DNA of 64,000 bases. Source: Arthrobacter sp. H-02-3. Its GTDB lineage: Bacteria; Actinomycetota; Actinomycetes; Actinomycetales; Micrococcaceae. The translations under genes were made by a program, and so were the position numbers. Location of the stretch: the NCBI RefSeq assembly GCF_003097355.1, contig NZ_PYUI01000001.1:372001-436000 (forward strand). Direction: 5' to 3'. Positions 35,891 through 44,054 of the stretch are shown in pieces (position 1 is the stretch's first letter; each line of letters starts with the position of its first letter). The notes beneath the pieces are model-generated. The model made no database searches and was not told the DNA's origin. It saw only the letters and a list, made by a program, of their open reading frames with translations.

Positions 35891-38446
35891 ATGAGCACTG
35901 TGCACGGAGGGCCGTCCGAACAGGGCGGCCCTCCGGTCCTGCCTCCCAGCGGCGGCGCTGGAACTGCCGGCGGCACGGCCGCTGAAACTCCTGCTGCAGC
36001 TGCCGCCGGGACTGGCCGCCCGGCGTCGTCCGTGGCGGTCAGCCAGCAGCCGGTTCCGGCGCGGGCCGCCGGCATCCAGCTGATCGGCGAGGCGAAGGGC
36101 TCCGGCTACAAGGAAGCCCCGTCCCTCGTGCGCCGTTCCGACGGCCAGACCATCCAGCTCACCCGCCTGCTGTACCTCGTGCTCGAGGCGATCGACGGCC
36201 GCCGGGACACGGAAGAAATCGCCGAGCACGCCAGCAACAGTTTCGGACGGCTGGTCAGTGCCGATAACGTCCGTACGCTGATTACCTCCCAGCTCCTACC
36301 CCTCGGACTCCTCCGGCTGGCTGACGGTTCCGAGCCGGCGGTAAAGAAATCGAACCAGCTGCTGGGTATGCGCTTCCGGTACTCGGTGACCGATCCGGAC
36401 CGCACCCGGAAGATCACCGCGCCGTTCGCCACGCTGTTCAACCCCTTGATCGTGGTGGCCGTGACCGCGGCCTTCCTGGCCACATGCTGGTGGGTGCTGA
36501 TGGTCAAGGGGCTGGCGTCGGCCACGCACGAAGCATTCGCCAACCCCGGCCTGGTGCTCCTGATTCTGGTGGTCACCGTGTTCTCTGCCGGTTTCCATGA
36601 ATTCGGCCATGCCGCCGCTGCCCGCCGCGGCGGGGCAACCCCCGGCGCCATGGGCACAGGACTGTACCTGATGTGGCCGGCCTTCTACACCGATGTCACC
36701 GACTCCTACCGGCTCGGGCGGGGCGGCCGCCTCCGCACCGACCTCGGCGGACTGTACTTCAACGCGATCGTAGCCGTCGCGATCATGGGCATCTGGTGGG
36801 CCACCGGCTTCGATGCGCTCTTGCTGGTGGTGGTCACCCAGATCCTGCAAATGGTCCGGCAGCTGATGCCGATGGTCCGTTTTGACGGCTATCACATTCT
36901 GGCCGACGCCACCGGCGTCCCGGACCTGTTCCAGCGGATCAAACCCACCCTGCTCGCCTTGATACCGTGGCGCCGCACCGACCCCGAAGCCCGGCTCCTG
37001 AAGCCCTGGGCGCGGGCGGTAGTCACCATTTGGGTGCTGGTCACGGTTCCCCTGCTGGTCTTCAGCATGGTCACCATGGTGCTGACCCTGCCGCGCGTCC
37101 TCGGGACCGCCTGGGACAACGGACTGAAGCAGCAGGCCATGCTCTCCCACAGCATCTCCGCCGGCGACTTCGCCGACGCCGCGGTCCGGGTGATCGCGAT
37201 CGCCTGCCTGGCACTGCCGGTGCTGGGCATCTTGTACATCCTGCTGCGCCTTCTCCGCCAGCTCGTCACTGGGCTGTGGCAGAAAACCCGCGGCAAGTCG
37301 CTGCAGCGGGCTACCGCCATGGTTGCCATCGCGGCCGTTGCCGCCGGCCTCGCGTGGGCCTGGTGGCCCGGCGGCGACACCTACCGCCCCGTCCAGCCCT
37401 ACGAGCGCGGCACCCTGGCCGACGCCACTGTGGCAGTCTTCCCCGTTGCGGCCACGGGCCGGATGGCGGAGGGCCAGTCAGGAAGGACCGTTGCCCTGTG
37501 GCCCGAGGGCGCCCGGAGACCCACGCGCGACGAGCCCCAGCTCAGCATGGTCCTGGTGCCGCGGCAGGCCGGCGCGGCCGGCACCGCAGGTCCTGCGGGC
37601 GCCGCAGCGGCGCCGGCTGCCCCTTCCTGGGTTTTCCCGTTCGACAAGCCGGCCGCTCCCCAGGACGACGGCAACCAGTCCCTCGCGGTCAATACCACTG
37701 ACGGTTCCGTGGTGTACGACGTCGCCTTCGCCCTGGTCTGGGCCGATGACGGCGACACGGTGGACACCAAGAATGAGGCCTACGCCTTCGCGAACTGCGC
37801 AGACTGCGCCGCCGTGGCGGTGGGCTTCCAGGTGGTCCTGATTGTGGGCCAGACCGATGTGATCGTCCCGGAGAACCTCTCGGCGTCCGCCAACTACAAC
37901 TGCGTACGGTGCCTGACCTATGCCCTGGCGAGCCAACTGGTCCTCACCCTCGACGGTCCCCTGAGCAGCGACGGCACGGCCAGGCTCAACGCGCTGTGGC
38001 AGGAGATCGCCGCTTACGGTCAGGACCTGCGCAACCGGCCCCTCTCGGAGATCCAGGACCGGCTCAGCGCGTACAAGGAACAGATCATGGCGGTCATCAA
38101 AGCCGATCCCAGTGCCAGCCCGGCCGGGTCCTCCGGCAGGGCTCCTGCCACGAGAGGGACCGGCGCGACGCAGGGTGCCGCACCGGGAGCCAGTCCCTCC
38201 GCGACACCTGGAGCGACGCCCGGCGCCACGGGAGCCACCCCGGGCAGCACGCAGGCCGCGTCACCGGGTGCCAGCGTGACCACGGCGCCAACCGGCGGTG
38301 CTGCGCCGACTGGCGGTGCGGCGTCGTCCGGTCCTGCCCCGGGCTCCGGTGCCACGGTGCCTGCAGAGCAGCAACCGACTGCGCCGGCTCCGGCATCGGG
38401 CACGCTCTCACCAGCGCCCGCATCCACCGCGCCGCCCGCACCCTAG
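35891..38446 (+). CDS. PqqD-like/M50 membrane metalloprotease with CxxC domain
   Basis: An 851-residue polytopic membrane protein. Residues 1-60 are low-complexity. Residues 76-143 form a PqqD-like winged helix (LTRLLYLVLEAIDGRRD, ITSQLLPLGLLRL), a fold that often binds leader peptides. TM helices follow, with zinc motif HEFGH at 236-240 in a membrane segment and the FDGYH motif at 331-335, as in site-2/M50 proteases. Further TM helices end near residue 490. An extracytoplasmic domain has CxxC pairs at 636/639 (NCADC) and 671/674 (NCVRC). A 120-residue Pro/Ala/Thr/Gly tail ends the protein. The family role is unknown; handling of the upstream GG-leader protein is the natural guess. Confidence 0.8.
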   Translation: MSTVHGGPSEQGGPPVLPPSGGAGTAGGTAAETPAAAAAGTGRPASSVAVSQQPVPARAAGIQLIGEAKGSGYKEAPSLVRRSDGQTIQLTRLLYLVLEAIDGRRDTEEIAEHASNSFGRLVSADNVRTLITSQLLPLGLLRLADGSEPAVKKSNQLLGMRFRYSVTDPDRTRKITAPFATLFNPLIVVAVTAAFLATCWWVLMVKGLASATHEAFANPGLVLLILVVTVFSAGFHEFGHAAAARRGGATPGAMGTGLYLMWPAFYTDVTDSYRLGRGGRLRTDLGGLYFNAIVAVAIMGIWWATGFDALLLVVVTQILQMVRQLMPMVRFDGYHILADATGVPDLFQRIKPTLLALIPWRRTDPEARLLKPWARAVVTIWVLVTVPLLVFSMVTMVLTLPRVLGTAWDNGLKQQAMLSHSISAGDFADAAVRVIAIACLALPVLGILYILLRLLRQLVTGLWQKTRGKSLQRATAMVAIAAVAAGLAWAWWPGGDTYRPVQPYERGTLADATVAVFPVAATGRMAEGQSGRTVALWPEGARRPTRDEPQLSMVLVPRQAGAAGTAGPAGAAAAPAAPSWVFPFDKPAAPQDDGNQSLAVNTTDGSVVYDVAFALVWADDGDTVDTKNEAYAFANCADCAAVAVGFQVVLIVGQTDVIVPENLSASANYNCVRCLTYALASQLVLTLDGPLSSDGTARLNALWQEIAAYGQDLRNRPLSEIQDRLSAYKEQIMAVIKADPSASPAGSSGRAPATRGTGATQGAAPGASPSATPGATPGATGATPGSTQAASPGASVTTAPTGGAAPTGGAASSGPAPGSGATVPAEQQPTAPAPASGTLSPAPASTAPPAP

Positions 38447-38467
38447 GCTGGGACCCTAACGGCACCC

Positions 38468-38520
38468 ATCTGACGCAGATGGCCGCAATGAGGACTTCAT
38501 TCCGGCCATCTGCGTCAGAT
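38468..38520. terminator. Long hairpin after the M50 gene
   Basis: A perfect 18-bp inverted repeat (ATCTGACGCAGATGGCCG at 38468-38485, complement at 38503-38520) with a 17-base loop holding an inner AATGA/TCATT stem (38487-38491, 38497-38501). It lies 22 bases after the stop and is probably a terminator. Confidence 0.65.
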
Positions 38521-38583
38521 TGGCGTTCCGCAAGGTCGGCGCGTCCCGGAGCCCTCAACCGCCGTATACCTCCTGCGGGTCTT

Positions 38584-38703
38584 TCATTCATCCGCGACGA
38601 TGGTGTACACCATTTCCGTGGCCGGTTCGTCTTCGTAGTGCCACTCTTCCACCTGCTGTGATTCCAGGCCCACGCCGAGCCGTTGGAGCCCGGCACCCAA
38701 CAC
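38584..38703 (-). pseudogene. Remnant of an acetyltransferase (GNAT) C-terminus
   Basis: On the minus strand, a frame ending in TGA at 38584 encodes LGVGLESQQVEEWHYED and a following EPATEMVYTIVADE tail. It aligns with the C-terminus LGMRLESTQVDKWHYKG of the intact acetyltransferase gene at 39351-39914. Only about 40 codons are recognisable and no start is seen. The fragment sits directly upstream of the RibD-domain gene, whose 3' end abuts the intact acetyltransferase gene. It therefore looks like a relic of a tandem duplication. Confidence 0.65.
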
Positions 38704-38717
38704 GGAGAGGTAAGACG

Positions 38718-39344
38718 ATGAGATTAACGCTGACACAGTTCCTCACATTGGACGGCGTGGCGCAAGGTCCTGGATCGCCCGAGGAGGACACCAGCGACGG
38801 CTTCTCACAAGGAGGTTGGTTCGTCCCCTATCTGGACGAGGATTTCGTCCAGCGGGCGGCGGACTGGCTCGGTGAGGCGGATGCGTTACTGTTCGGCCGT
38901 CGGACCTACGACAACTTTGCGAGGGACTGGCCGAGAATCACGGACCCTGATGATCCGTTCTCTGAAAAAATGAACGGATTGCCGAAGTACGTGGCCTCGC
39001 GCAGCCTGGCGCAGGCTGGTTGGGCACCGACGACGATCCTGTCCGGGGACGTCCCCGCACAGGTGGCTGAGTTGAAGAGGCAGCCCGGCAGGGAGTTGCA
39101 GATCCACGGGAGTGCCCGGCTGGCCCAGTCGCTTCTGGGCGCGGGGATGATCGACGAACTGAGGCTGGTGATTGCCCCGGTGGTGGTGGGGAACGGCAGG
39201 CGGCTGTTTCCGGCGGGGGGAGCCCCGGCGGGCCTGCGTCTGGTCCGCAATGAGTCGACGCCCGGCGGACTCGCGATTCTTGTCTATGAGTCGGCAGGGC
39301 TTCCGACGTACGGGACCTATGGGCCTGGTTCGTCCGATGGTTGA
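38718..39344 (+). CDS. RibD C-terminal/dihydrofolate reductase-like protein
   Basis: A 208-residue protein of the RibD_C (dihydrofolate reductase-like) family. N-terminal MRLTLTQFLTLDGVAQGPG, LLFGRRTYDNFARDWP, LQIHGSARLAQSLLGAGMID and RLFPAGG motifs are typical of YyaP/YwjB-like reductases. The native substrate is unknown. ATG at 38718 follows GGAGAGG and is preferred; upstream reading overlaps the GNAT remnant. Its last codon is close to the convergent acetyltransferase stop (seven bases). Confidence 0.85.
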   Translation: MRLTLTQFLTLDGVAQGPGSPEEDTSDGFSQGGWFVPYLDEDFVQRAADWLGEADALLFGRRTYDNFARDWPRITDPDDPFSEKMNGLPKYVASRSLAQAGWAPTTILSGDVPAQVAELKRQPGRELQIHGSARLAQSLLGAGMIDELRLVIAPVVVGNGRRLFPAGGAPAGLRLVRNESTPGGLAILVYESAGLPTYGTYGPGSSDG

Positions 39345-39350
39345 ACCCGG

Positions 39351-39914
39351 TTAGCGGGCCTTCCATTCCTCCTCGAGGAGGGCGTACACGACTTCCGTGG
39401 CCCACTGTCCTTTGTAGTGCCACTTGTCCACCTGGGTGGATTCCAGGCGCATGCCGAGCCGTTCGCAGAGCGCCGCCGAGGCAGTGTTCAGGGCATCGAG
39501 CTTGGCGTCTATCCGGTGAAAGCCGAACTCCTCGAAGCCCAGCTTGAGCAGCGCCCGGGCGGCCTCGCTCGCGATGCCCCGTCCCCGGGCCTCCGGCGCC
39601 AGGCTCCAGCCGATCTCGGCCTGGCCCGGCCCCTCCAGCCACTTCAGGACCACCTCACCGAGCAGCCCGGGCGAATCCTGGGCCTCTATGGCCAGGGCAA
39701 CCCAGTCGCCCTCCTTCTCGAACTCGAAGTTGGCGTACTTGCCCACGGTCTCCATCGACTGGGTATAGCTCTTGGCCTCGCGGGGCAGGAACCGGGCGGT
39801 CTCGGGCAGGCAGTGGTACGCGTGGAAGGCGTCGAGGTCGGCGGCTTCGAAGCGCCGCAGCACCAGCCGTTCGGTGCGGAGTGGCAGCGGAGGGAGGGGC
39901 GTGGGTTCCTTCAT
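39351..39914 (-). CDS. GNAT N-acetyltransferase (RimJ/RimL type)
   Basis: A 187-residue GNAT protein. Beta strand TERLVLRRFEAADLDAF, the GEVVLKWLEGPGQAEIGWSL segment, the acetyl-CoA loop EARGRGIASEAARALLKLG and the C-terminal NTASAALCERLGMRLES with VDKWHYKGQW are all visible. RimJ-like enzymes acetylate ribosomal proteins or small substrates. It converges with the RibD-domain gene, and a homologous C-terminal fragment lies 650 bases upstream on the map. ATG at 39914 is the best start. Confidence 0.85.
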   Translation of the reverse strand: MKEPTPLPPLPLRTERLVLRRFEAADLDAFHAYHCLPETARFLPREAKSYTQSMETVGKYANFEFEKEGDWVALAIEAQDSPGLLGEVVLKWLEGPGQAEIGWSLAPEARGRGIASEAARALLKLGFEEFGFHRIDAKLDALNTASAALCERLGMRLESTQVDKWHYKGQWATEVVYALLEEEWKAR

Positions 39915-39932
39915 GTCCCCAACGCTACCCTC

Positions 39933-40003
39933 CGCCCAAGTGACTCGCAGTTGAGGCCGTTTTGGGGGCTCAAAACGACCCCTGCTGCGAGCTACTTGGG
40001 GCG
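39933..40003. terminator. Nested hairpin downstream of ackA
   Basis: An imperfect 18-bp outer inverted repeat (CGCCCAAGTGACTCGCAG at 39933-39950, partner at 39985-40003, one bulge and a two-base mismatch) contains a perfect inner stem CGTTTTG/CAAAACG (39958-39964, 39971-39977). The right arm lies within four bases of the ackA stop, so termination for that operon is the likely role. Confidence 0.55.
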
Positions 40004-40004
40004 G

Positions 40005-41174
40005 CTACGGAGCAACGGACGCCTGGGCGACGACGGCGGCCGTCGCCTCGGCGATCGCGCGCTCCTCGTCGGTCGGCACGACGAGAACGGGCACGGCCGA
40101 CGTCGGGGTGGAAATGACGCGGGGTTCTTTGGACCGCTCCCGGTTCAGCCCGGCGTCGAGCTCCACGCCCAAGGCACCGAGCCGCTGTGCCACAAGGGTC
40201 CGGAACTGGTGCGAGTTCTCGCCGATCCCCGCCGTGAACACGAGGGCCTTCGCGCCGCCGACAGCCACGTGGTACCCGCCGATGTACTTCGCGAGCCGGT
40301 AGGACGCGACCTCAAGGGCCATGGCGGCCTTGGCGTCGCCGGCCTCCGCGGCCTCCACGACCGAGCGCATGTCGTTGTTTCCGGCAAGGCCCTTGAGCCC
40401 GGACTGCCGGTTCAGCATCGAATCCAGGTCCTCGGGGGACCAGCCGGCCCGGCCCAGGAAGACGAGGATGGACGGATCGAGGTCACCGGAGCGGGTGCCC
40501 ATGACGAGTCCCTCGAGGGGCGTGAAGCCCATGGACGTGTCGATGGACTGGCCGCCGCGGATGGCCGTGACCGAGGCGCCGTTCCCCAGGTGGGCGATGA
40601 CGGCGTCGAACTCTTCGACCGGAACGTCCAGCAGCGCCGCCGCCCGGTGCGCAACGTACTCGTGCGAGGTGCCGTGGAACCCGTAGCGGCGGATCCCGTG
40701 GTTCGTGTAGAGCTCGTCCGGCACCGCGTAGCGCCAGGCGTGCTCCGGCAGGGTGCGGTGGAAGGCGGTGTCGAACACGGCGACCTGCGGCAGCTGCGGC
40801 CACTTCTTCGAGATGGCGCGGATGCCCAGGACGTTCGCCGGGTTGTGCAGCGGCGCGAGCGGGTTCAGCCGTTCGATGGCCCGGGTGATCTCGTTGTTGA
40901 CCAGCACCGGCTCGGCGAAGCGTTCGCCGCCGTGCACCACGCGGTGGCCCACGGCGTCCAGGGCCCGGTCCCCCAGGGCTGCGTGGATGGCCGCGTCCAC
41001 TTGTTCCAGGGCTTCGGCGTGGTCGCGCGGGCCCTCGATCTGGCCGTCCCCCTCACCGCCGGTGCCCATCCCGATCTTCTCGACCAGGCCTTCGGTGAGC
41101 ACGCTGCCAGCCTCGACGTCACGTACCTGGTACTTGAGCGACGATGAGCCGGAGTTGATGACGAGCACGAGCAC
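40005..41174 (-). CDS. ackA: Acetate kinase
   Basis: Converts acetyl phosphate and ADP to acetate and ATP, 389 residues. The start is GTG at 41174 (VLVLVINSGSSSLKYQ), preceded by AGGAGG at four bases; the frame is open further upstream but overlaps pta. Signatures are VINSGSSSLKY, RYGFHGTSHEYVA and SVTAIRGGQSIDTSMG. It forms an operon with pta, which ends nine bases before it. The C-terminus carries an EERAIAEAT-type helix. Confidence 0.93.
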   Translation of the reverse strand: MLVLVINSGSSSLKYQVRDVEAGSVLTEGLVEKIGMGTGGEGDGQIEGPRDHAEALEQVDAAIHAALGDRALDAVGHRVVHGGERFAEPVLVNNEITRAIERLNPLAPLHNPANVLGIRAISKKWPQLPQVAVFDTAFHRTLPEHAWRYAVPDELYTNHGIRRYGFHGTSHEYVAHRAAALLDVPVEEFDAVIAHLGNGASVTAIRGGQSIDTSMGFTPLEGLVMGTRSGDLDPSILVFLGRAGWSPEDLDSMLNRQSGLKGLAGNNDMRSVVEAAEAGDAKAAMALEVASYRLAKYIGGYHVAVGGAKALVFTAGIGENSHQFRTLVAQRLGALGVELDAGLNRERSKEPRVISTPTSAVPVLVVPTDEERAIAEATAAVVAQASVAP

Positions 41175-41182
41175 GGGGCCTC

Positions 41183-43297
41183 CTAAGCCTTGGCTTCGAC
41201 GGGAAGTTTGGTTGCTGGCTGGATCTCCGCGGACTGCGCCTGGACGGCGGTGATGGCCACTGTGTTCACGATGTCCTCCACTGTGCAACCGCGGGAGAGG
41301 TCGTTCACCGGCTTACGGAGCCCCTGCAGGACGGGCCCGACGGCGACAGCACCCGAGGACTGTTGCACCGCCTTGTAGGTGTTGTTGCCGGTGTTGAGGT
41401 CCGGGAAGATGAACACGGTGGCCTGCCCGGCGACGGTTGAGCCGGGCATCTTGGACTGCGCGATCGCGGCATCCACGGCGGCGTCGTACTGGATGGGGCC
41501 CTCGACGGCGAGATCCGGGCGGCGCGCCTTCACCGCTTCGGTGGCCTGCCGGACTTTGTCCACCGCCTCGCCGCTGCCGGATCCGCCCGTGGAGTAGGAC
41601 AACATGGCCACGCGGGGCTCCACGCCGAACTGGGCGGCGGTCTCGGCCGAGGCCAGCGCGATGTCCGCCAGCTGCTCCGCGTTCGGGTCCGGATTGACCG
41701 CGCAGTCCCCGTAGACCAGCACGCGGTCCGGCATCAGCATCAGGAACACGGAGGAGACGATCTTCACGCCGTCGCGGGTCTTGACGAACTCCAGTGCGGG
41801 ACGGATGGTGTGGGCGGTGGTGTGCGCGGCGCCGGACACCATGCCGTCCACCACGCCCAGCTGCACCATCATGGTGCCGAAATAGCTGCCGTCCAGCATG
41901 ACTTCCAGCGCCCGGGCGAGGTCCACGCCCTTGTGTGCCCGCAGCTCCGCGTACTTCTCCGCAAACTGCTGGCGCAGCTCCGACGTCGCGGGGTCCACGA
42001 TGCTCATGCCGGAGAGGTCGATGCCCTGGGTGGACGCGAGCTCCCGGACCGCCGACTCGTTGCCCAGGATCGTGAGGTCGCAGACGTCGCGCCGGTGCAG
42101 AATCTCGGCCGCACGCAGGATCCGCGCGTCGTTCCCCTCCGGCAGGACGATGTGCCGGCGCTGCAGCCTGGCCCGCTCAATGAGATCGTGCAGGAACCGC
42201 AGCGGCGTCATGCGTTCCGGCCGGGGCAGGTGCAGCCGCTCCAGCAGCTCGGCCTCGTCCACCCGCCTGGCCCAGAGGCCCAGGGCGGAGGCCACCTTGC
42301 GGCGGTGTCCGGACCAGATCTCGCTGCGCACCTCGGAGACCCGCTTGGCGGTCACGTAGGTGTCGTCAGGGGCAGCGAAGATCGGGAACGGGGCCTGCGC
42401 CAGCAGCGAGTAGATGGTGGGATCGGGTGCCAGCCCGCCGGTCAGGATCAGCGCGGACGGGACGGGGAACTCGGGCGAGAACGACGACGCCAGGCAGGCG
42501 ACCAGCACGTCGGCCCGGTCGCCGGGAACGATCACCAGGGCGCCGTCGTCGAGCACGTGCAGGAAGTTGGCGACGTTCATGGCCGCTACTTTGACCGAAT
42601 GCACGTCACGTTCCAGGTCCGGCAGCCCGGCGACCTGTCCCAGACCCAGGGCGGAGGCGACCTCGCCGGTGGTCGGCCTGGCGATCGACTCCAGCTCCGG
42701 CAGGACGTACACGGGCCGGCCCGAGGCGCCCGGGCGGACGGCCGCGGCAATGCCGTCCAGGTCCTCCGGGTCGGCCCGGTTCACCATGATCGCCAGGAGC
42801 GTGCAGCGTTCGGCGAGGAGTTCCTTGCGGGCAACCTCGACGGCGTCGGCCGCTTCCGCGACAGTCCGCCCCTTCGCGCCCACCACAGCCACGATGGAGG
42901 CGCCCAGATTGTTCGCGAGGCGTGCGTTGAGGTCGAATTCGACGGCGGCGTCCTGGCCGGTGAGGTCCGTTCCCTCCACGATCACCACGTCGCAGTGGCG
43001 TGACATTTCGGCGAAGATCTCCACGCACCGGGCGTCGATCTCCGCCCGGTTTCCCTCGGCCAGCAGCCCGCGGACCTCGGTAAACGTCAGGCCGCCGCGG
43101 CAGCGCTGGTCGTCAAGGTCGAACCGGGCCTTCATCAGGGCCACCATAGGGTCCGCCGCGGCGTCGTTGCCGTGAACCACAGGCTTGAAAAAGCCGATGC
43201 GGTCAGCATGGCGGTGCAGCGTGTCCGCCAGCCCCAGCGCTATGAGCGACTTCCCGGATCCCGGTGTGGTCGCGCTGACGTATATCCCCTTGGCCAT
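41183..43297 (-). CDS. pta: Phosphate acetyltransferase
   Basis: Long-form Pta, 704 residues, making acetyl phosphate from acetyl-CoA. The N-terminal BioD-like P-loop domain (TTPGSGKSLIALGLAD) and a middle DRTGG-type domain are followed by the C-terminal PTA_PTB catalytic domain (LPEGNDARILRAAEIL, QLGVVDGMVSGAAHTTA, FIFPDLNTGNNTYKAVQ). Together with ackA it links acetyl-CoA to ATP and acetate, for example during overflow or aromatic catabolism. It is divergent from paaI. Confidence 0.94.
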   Translation of the reverse strand: MAKGIYVSATTPGSGKSLIALGLADTLHRHADRIGFFKPVVHGNDAAADPMVALMKARFDLDDQRCRGGLTFTEVRGLLAEGNRAEIDARCVEIFAEMSRHCDVVIVEGTDLTGQDAAVEFDLNARLANNLGASIVAVVGAKGRTVAEAADAVEVARKELLAERCTLLAIMVNRADPEDLDGIAAAVRPGASGRPVYVLPELESIARPTTGEVASALGLGQVAGLPDLERDVHSVKVAAMNVANFLHVLDDGALVIVPGDRADVLVACLASSFSPEFPVPSALILTGGLAPDPTIYSLLAQAPFPIFAAPDDTYVTAKRVSEVRSEIWSGHRRKVASALGLWARRVDEAELLERLHLPRPERMTPLRFLHDLIERARLQRRHIVLPEGNDARILRAAEILHRRDVCDLTILGNESAVRELASTQGIDLSGMSIVDPATSELRQQFAEKYAELRAHKGVDLARALEVMLDGSYFGTMMVQLGVVDGMVSGAAHTTAHTIRPALEFVKTRDGVKIVSSVFLMLMPDRVLVYGDCAVNPDPNAEQLADIALASAETAAQFGVEPRVAMLSYSTGGSGSGEAVDKVRQATEAVKARRPDLAVEGPIQYDAAVDAAIAQSKMPGSTVAGQATVFIFPDLNTGNNTYKAVQQSSGAVAVGPVLQGLRKPVNDLSRGCTVEDIVNTVAITAVQAQSAEIQPATKLPVEAKA

Positions 43298-43462
43298 GAT
43301 CCGCCCTTAGGTCGTGTCGTGGTGGTGCTCCGTCCCTCCATACTTTCACCAGTTGCCGCAGTTTCTCCATGCGGCGCCCGGAGCCCACGGAGCAGGTCCC
43401 GAAATATGCCCGATGTTCGGGCGGATGGGCCGCCAGCTCTTGACAGCGGGCACCCAAATGGG

Positions 43463-43486
43463 ATTACCTAATGAACATTCGGTAAA
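43463..43486. promoter_or_regulatory. Putative PaaR operator upstream of paaI
   Basis: A 24-base palindromic region with left half ATTAC (43463) and right half ACATTCGGTAAA, matching the ATTAC...TTCGGTAA pattern of the paaZ site. It ends 22 bases before the paaI ATG. Confidence 0.55.
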
Positions 43487-43507
43487 TAAAGCTGGAGGCA
43501 ACGACGC

Positions 43508-44038
43508 ATGGCTGAACTGACGATTTCCGGTGACACCCACCCCATCCTCAAAGACGACTACGCATCGGAGTGGATGGGCATCGAAGTTGTGGCACTGGAC
43601 GACGGACATGCCACGATCCGCATGACGCTCCGGCAGGAAATGCTCAATGGATTCGGCATGGCCCATGGCGGGATGATCTTCGCCTTCGGCGACACAGCTT
43701 TCGCGCTGGCCTGCAACCCGGCCAACCCGAAACCGGGCGAAGCCAGGATCGACTCGGGCACAATCACCGTGGCTTCCGGCGTAGACATCAACTTCCTCAA
43801 GCCGGCTTTCCGCGGCCAGGTCCTGACCGCCGTCGCCAACCGCCGCGCCAGCACAGGGCGCAGTGGCCTCTACGACATCCAGATCTACGCCGCCGATCCA
43901 GGCGAGGGCACTCCGACGGCGGCACCCGCCGGCCCGGCTCCCGCCGCCACGGTTCCGGGCGAACTCCCCACCGACATCGCCCCGGGCGAACTCGTCGCTG
44001 AGTTCCGCGGCCGCAGCCGCACCATCTCCAAGAAATAG
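43508..44038 (+). CDS. paaI: PaaI-type hotdog acyl-CoA thioesterase
   Basis: A 176-residue hotdog-fold thioesterase. MTLRQEMLNGFGMAHGG and FAFGDTAFALACN carry the active-site region (the MLNGFGMAHGG motif, with catalytic Asp in GDTAF), followed by ASGVDINFLKPA. Acts in rescue of CoA from dead-end intermediates of the phenylacetate pathway. The C-terminal 45 residues are an Ala/Pro/Gly extension that most PaaI proteins lack. GGAGG lies nine bases before the ATG. paaK follows 16 bases downstream. Confidence 0.87.
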   Translation: MAELTISGDTHPILKDDYASEWMGIEVVALDDGHATIRMTLRQEMLNGFGMAHGGMIFAFGDTAFALACNPANPKPGEARIDSGTITVASGVDINFLKPAFRGQVLTAVANRRASTGRSGLYDIQIYAADPGEGTPTAAPAGPAPAATVPGELPTDIAPGELVAEFRGRSRTISKK

Positions 44039-44054
44039 AAACAGGGAACCACAG

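Noticed and set aside
35140..38446. RiPP cluster of a known class (daptide or lanthipeptide)
   Set aside because: No tailoring enzymes, ABC exporter or C39 peptidase are present, and the precursor-like protein is large, so no known class is assigned.
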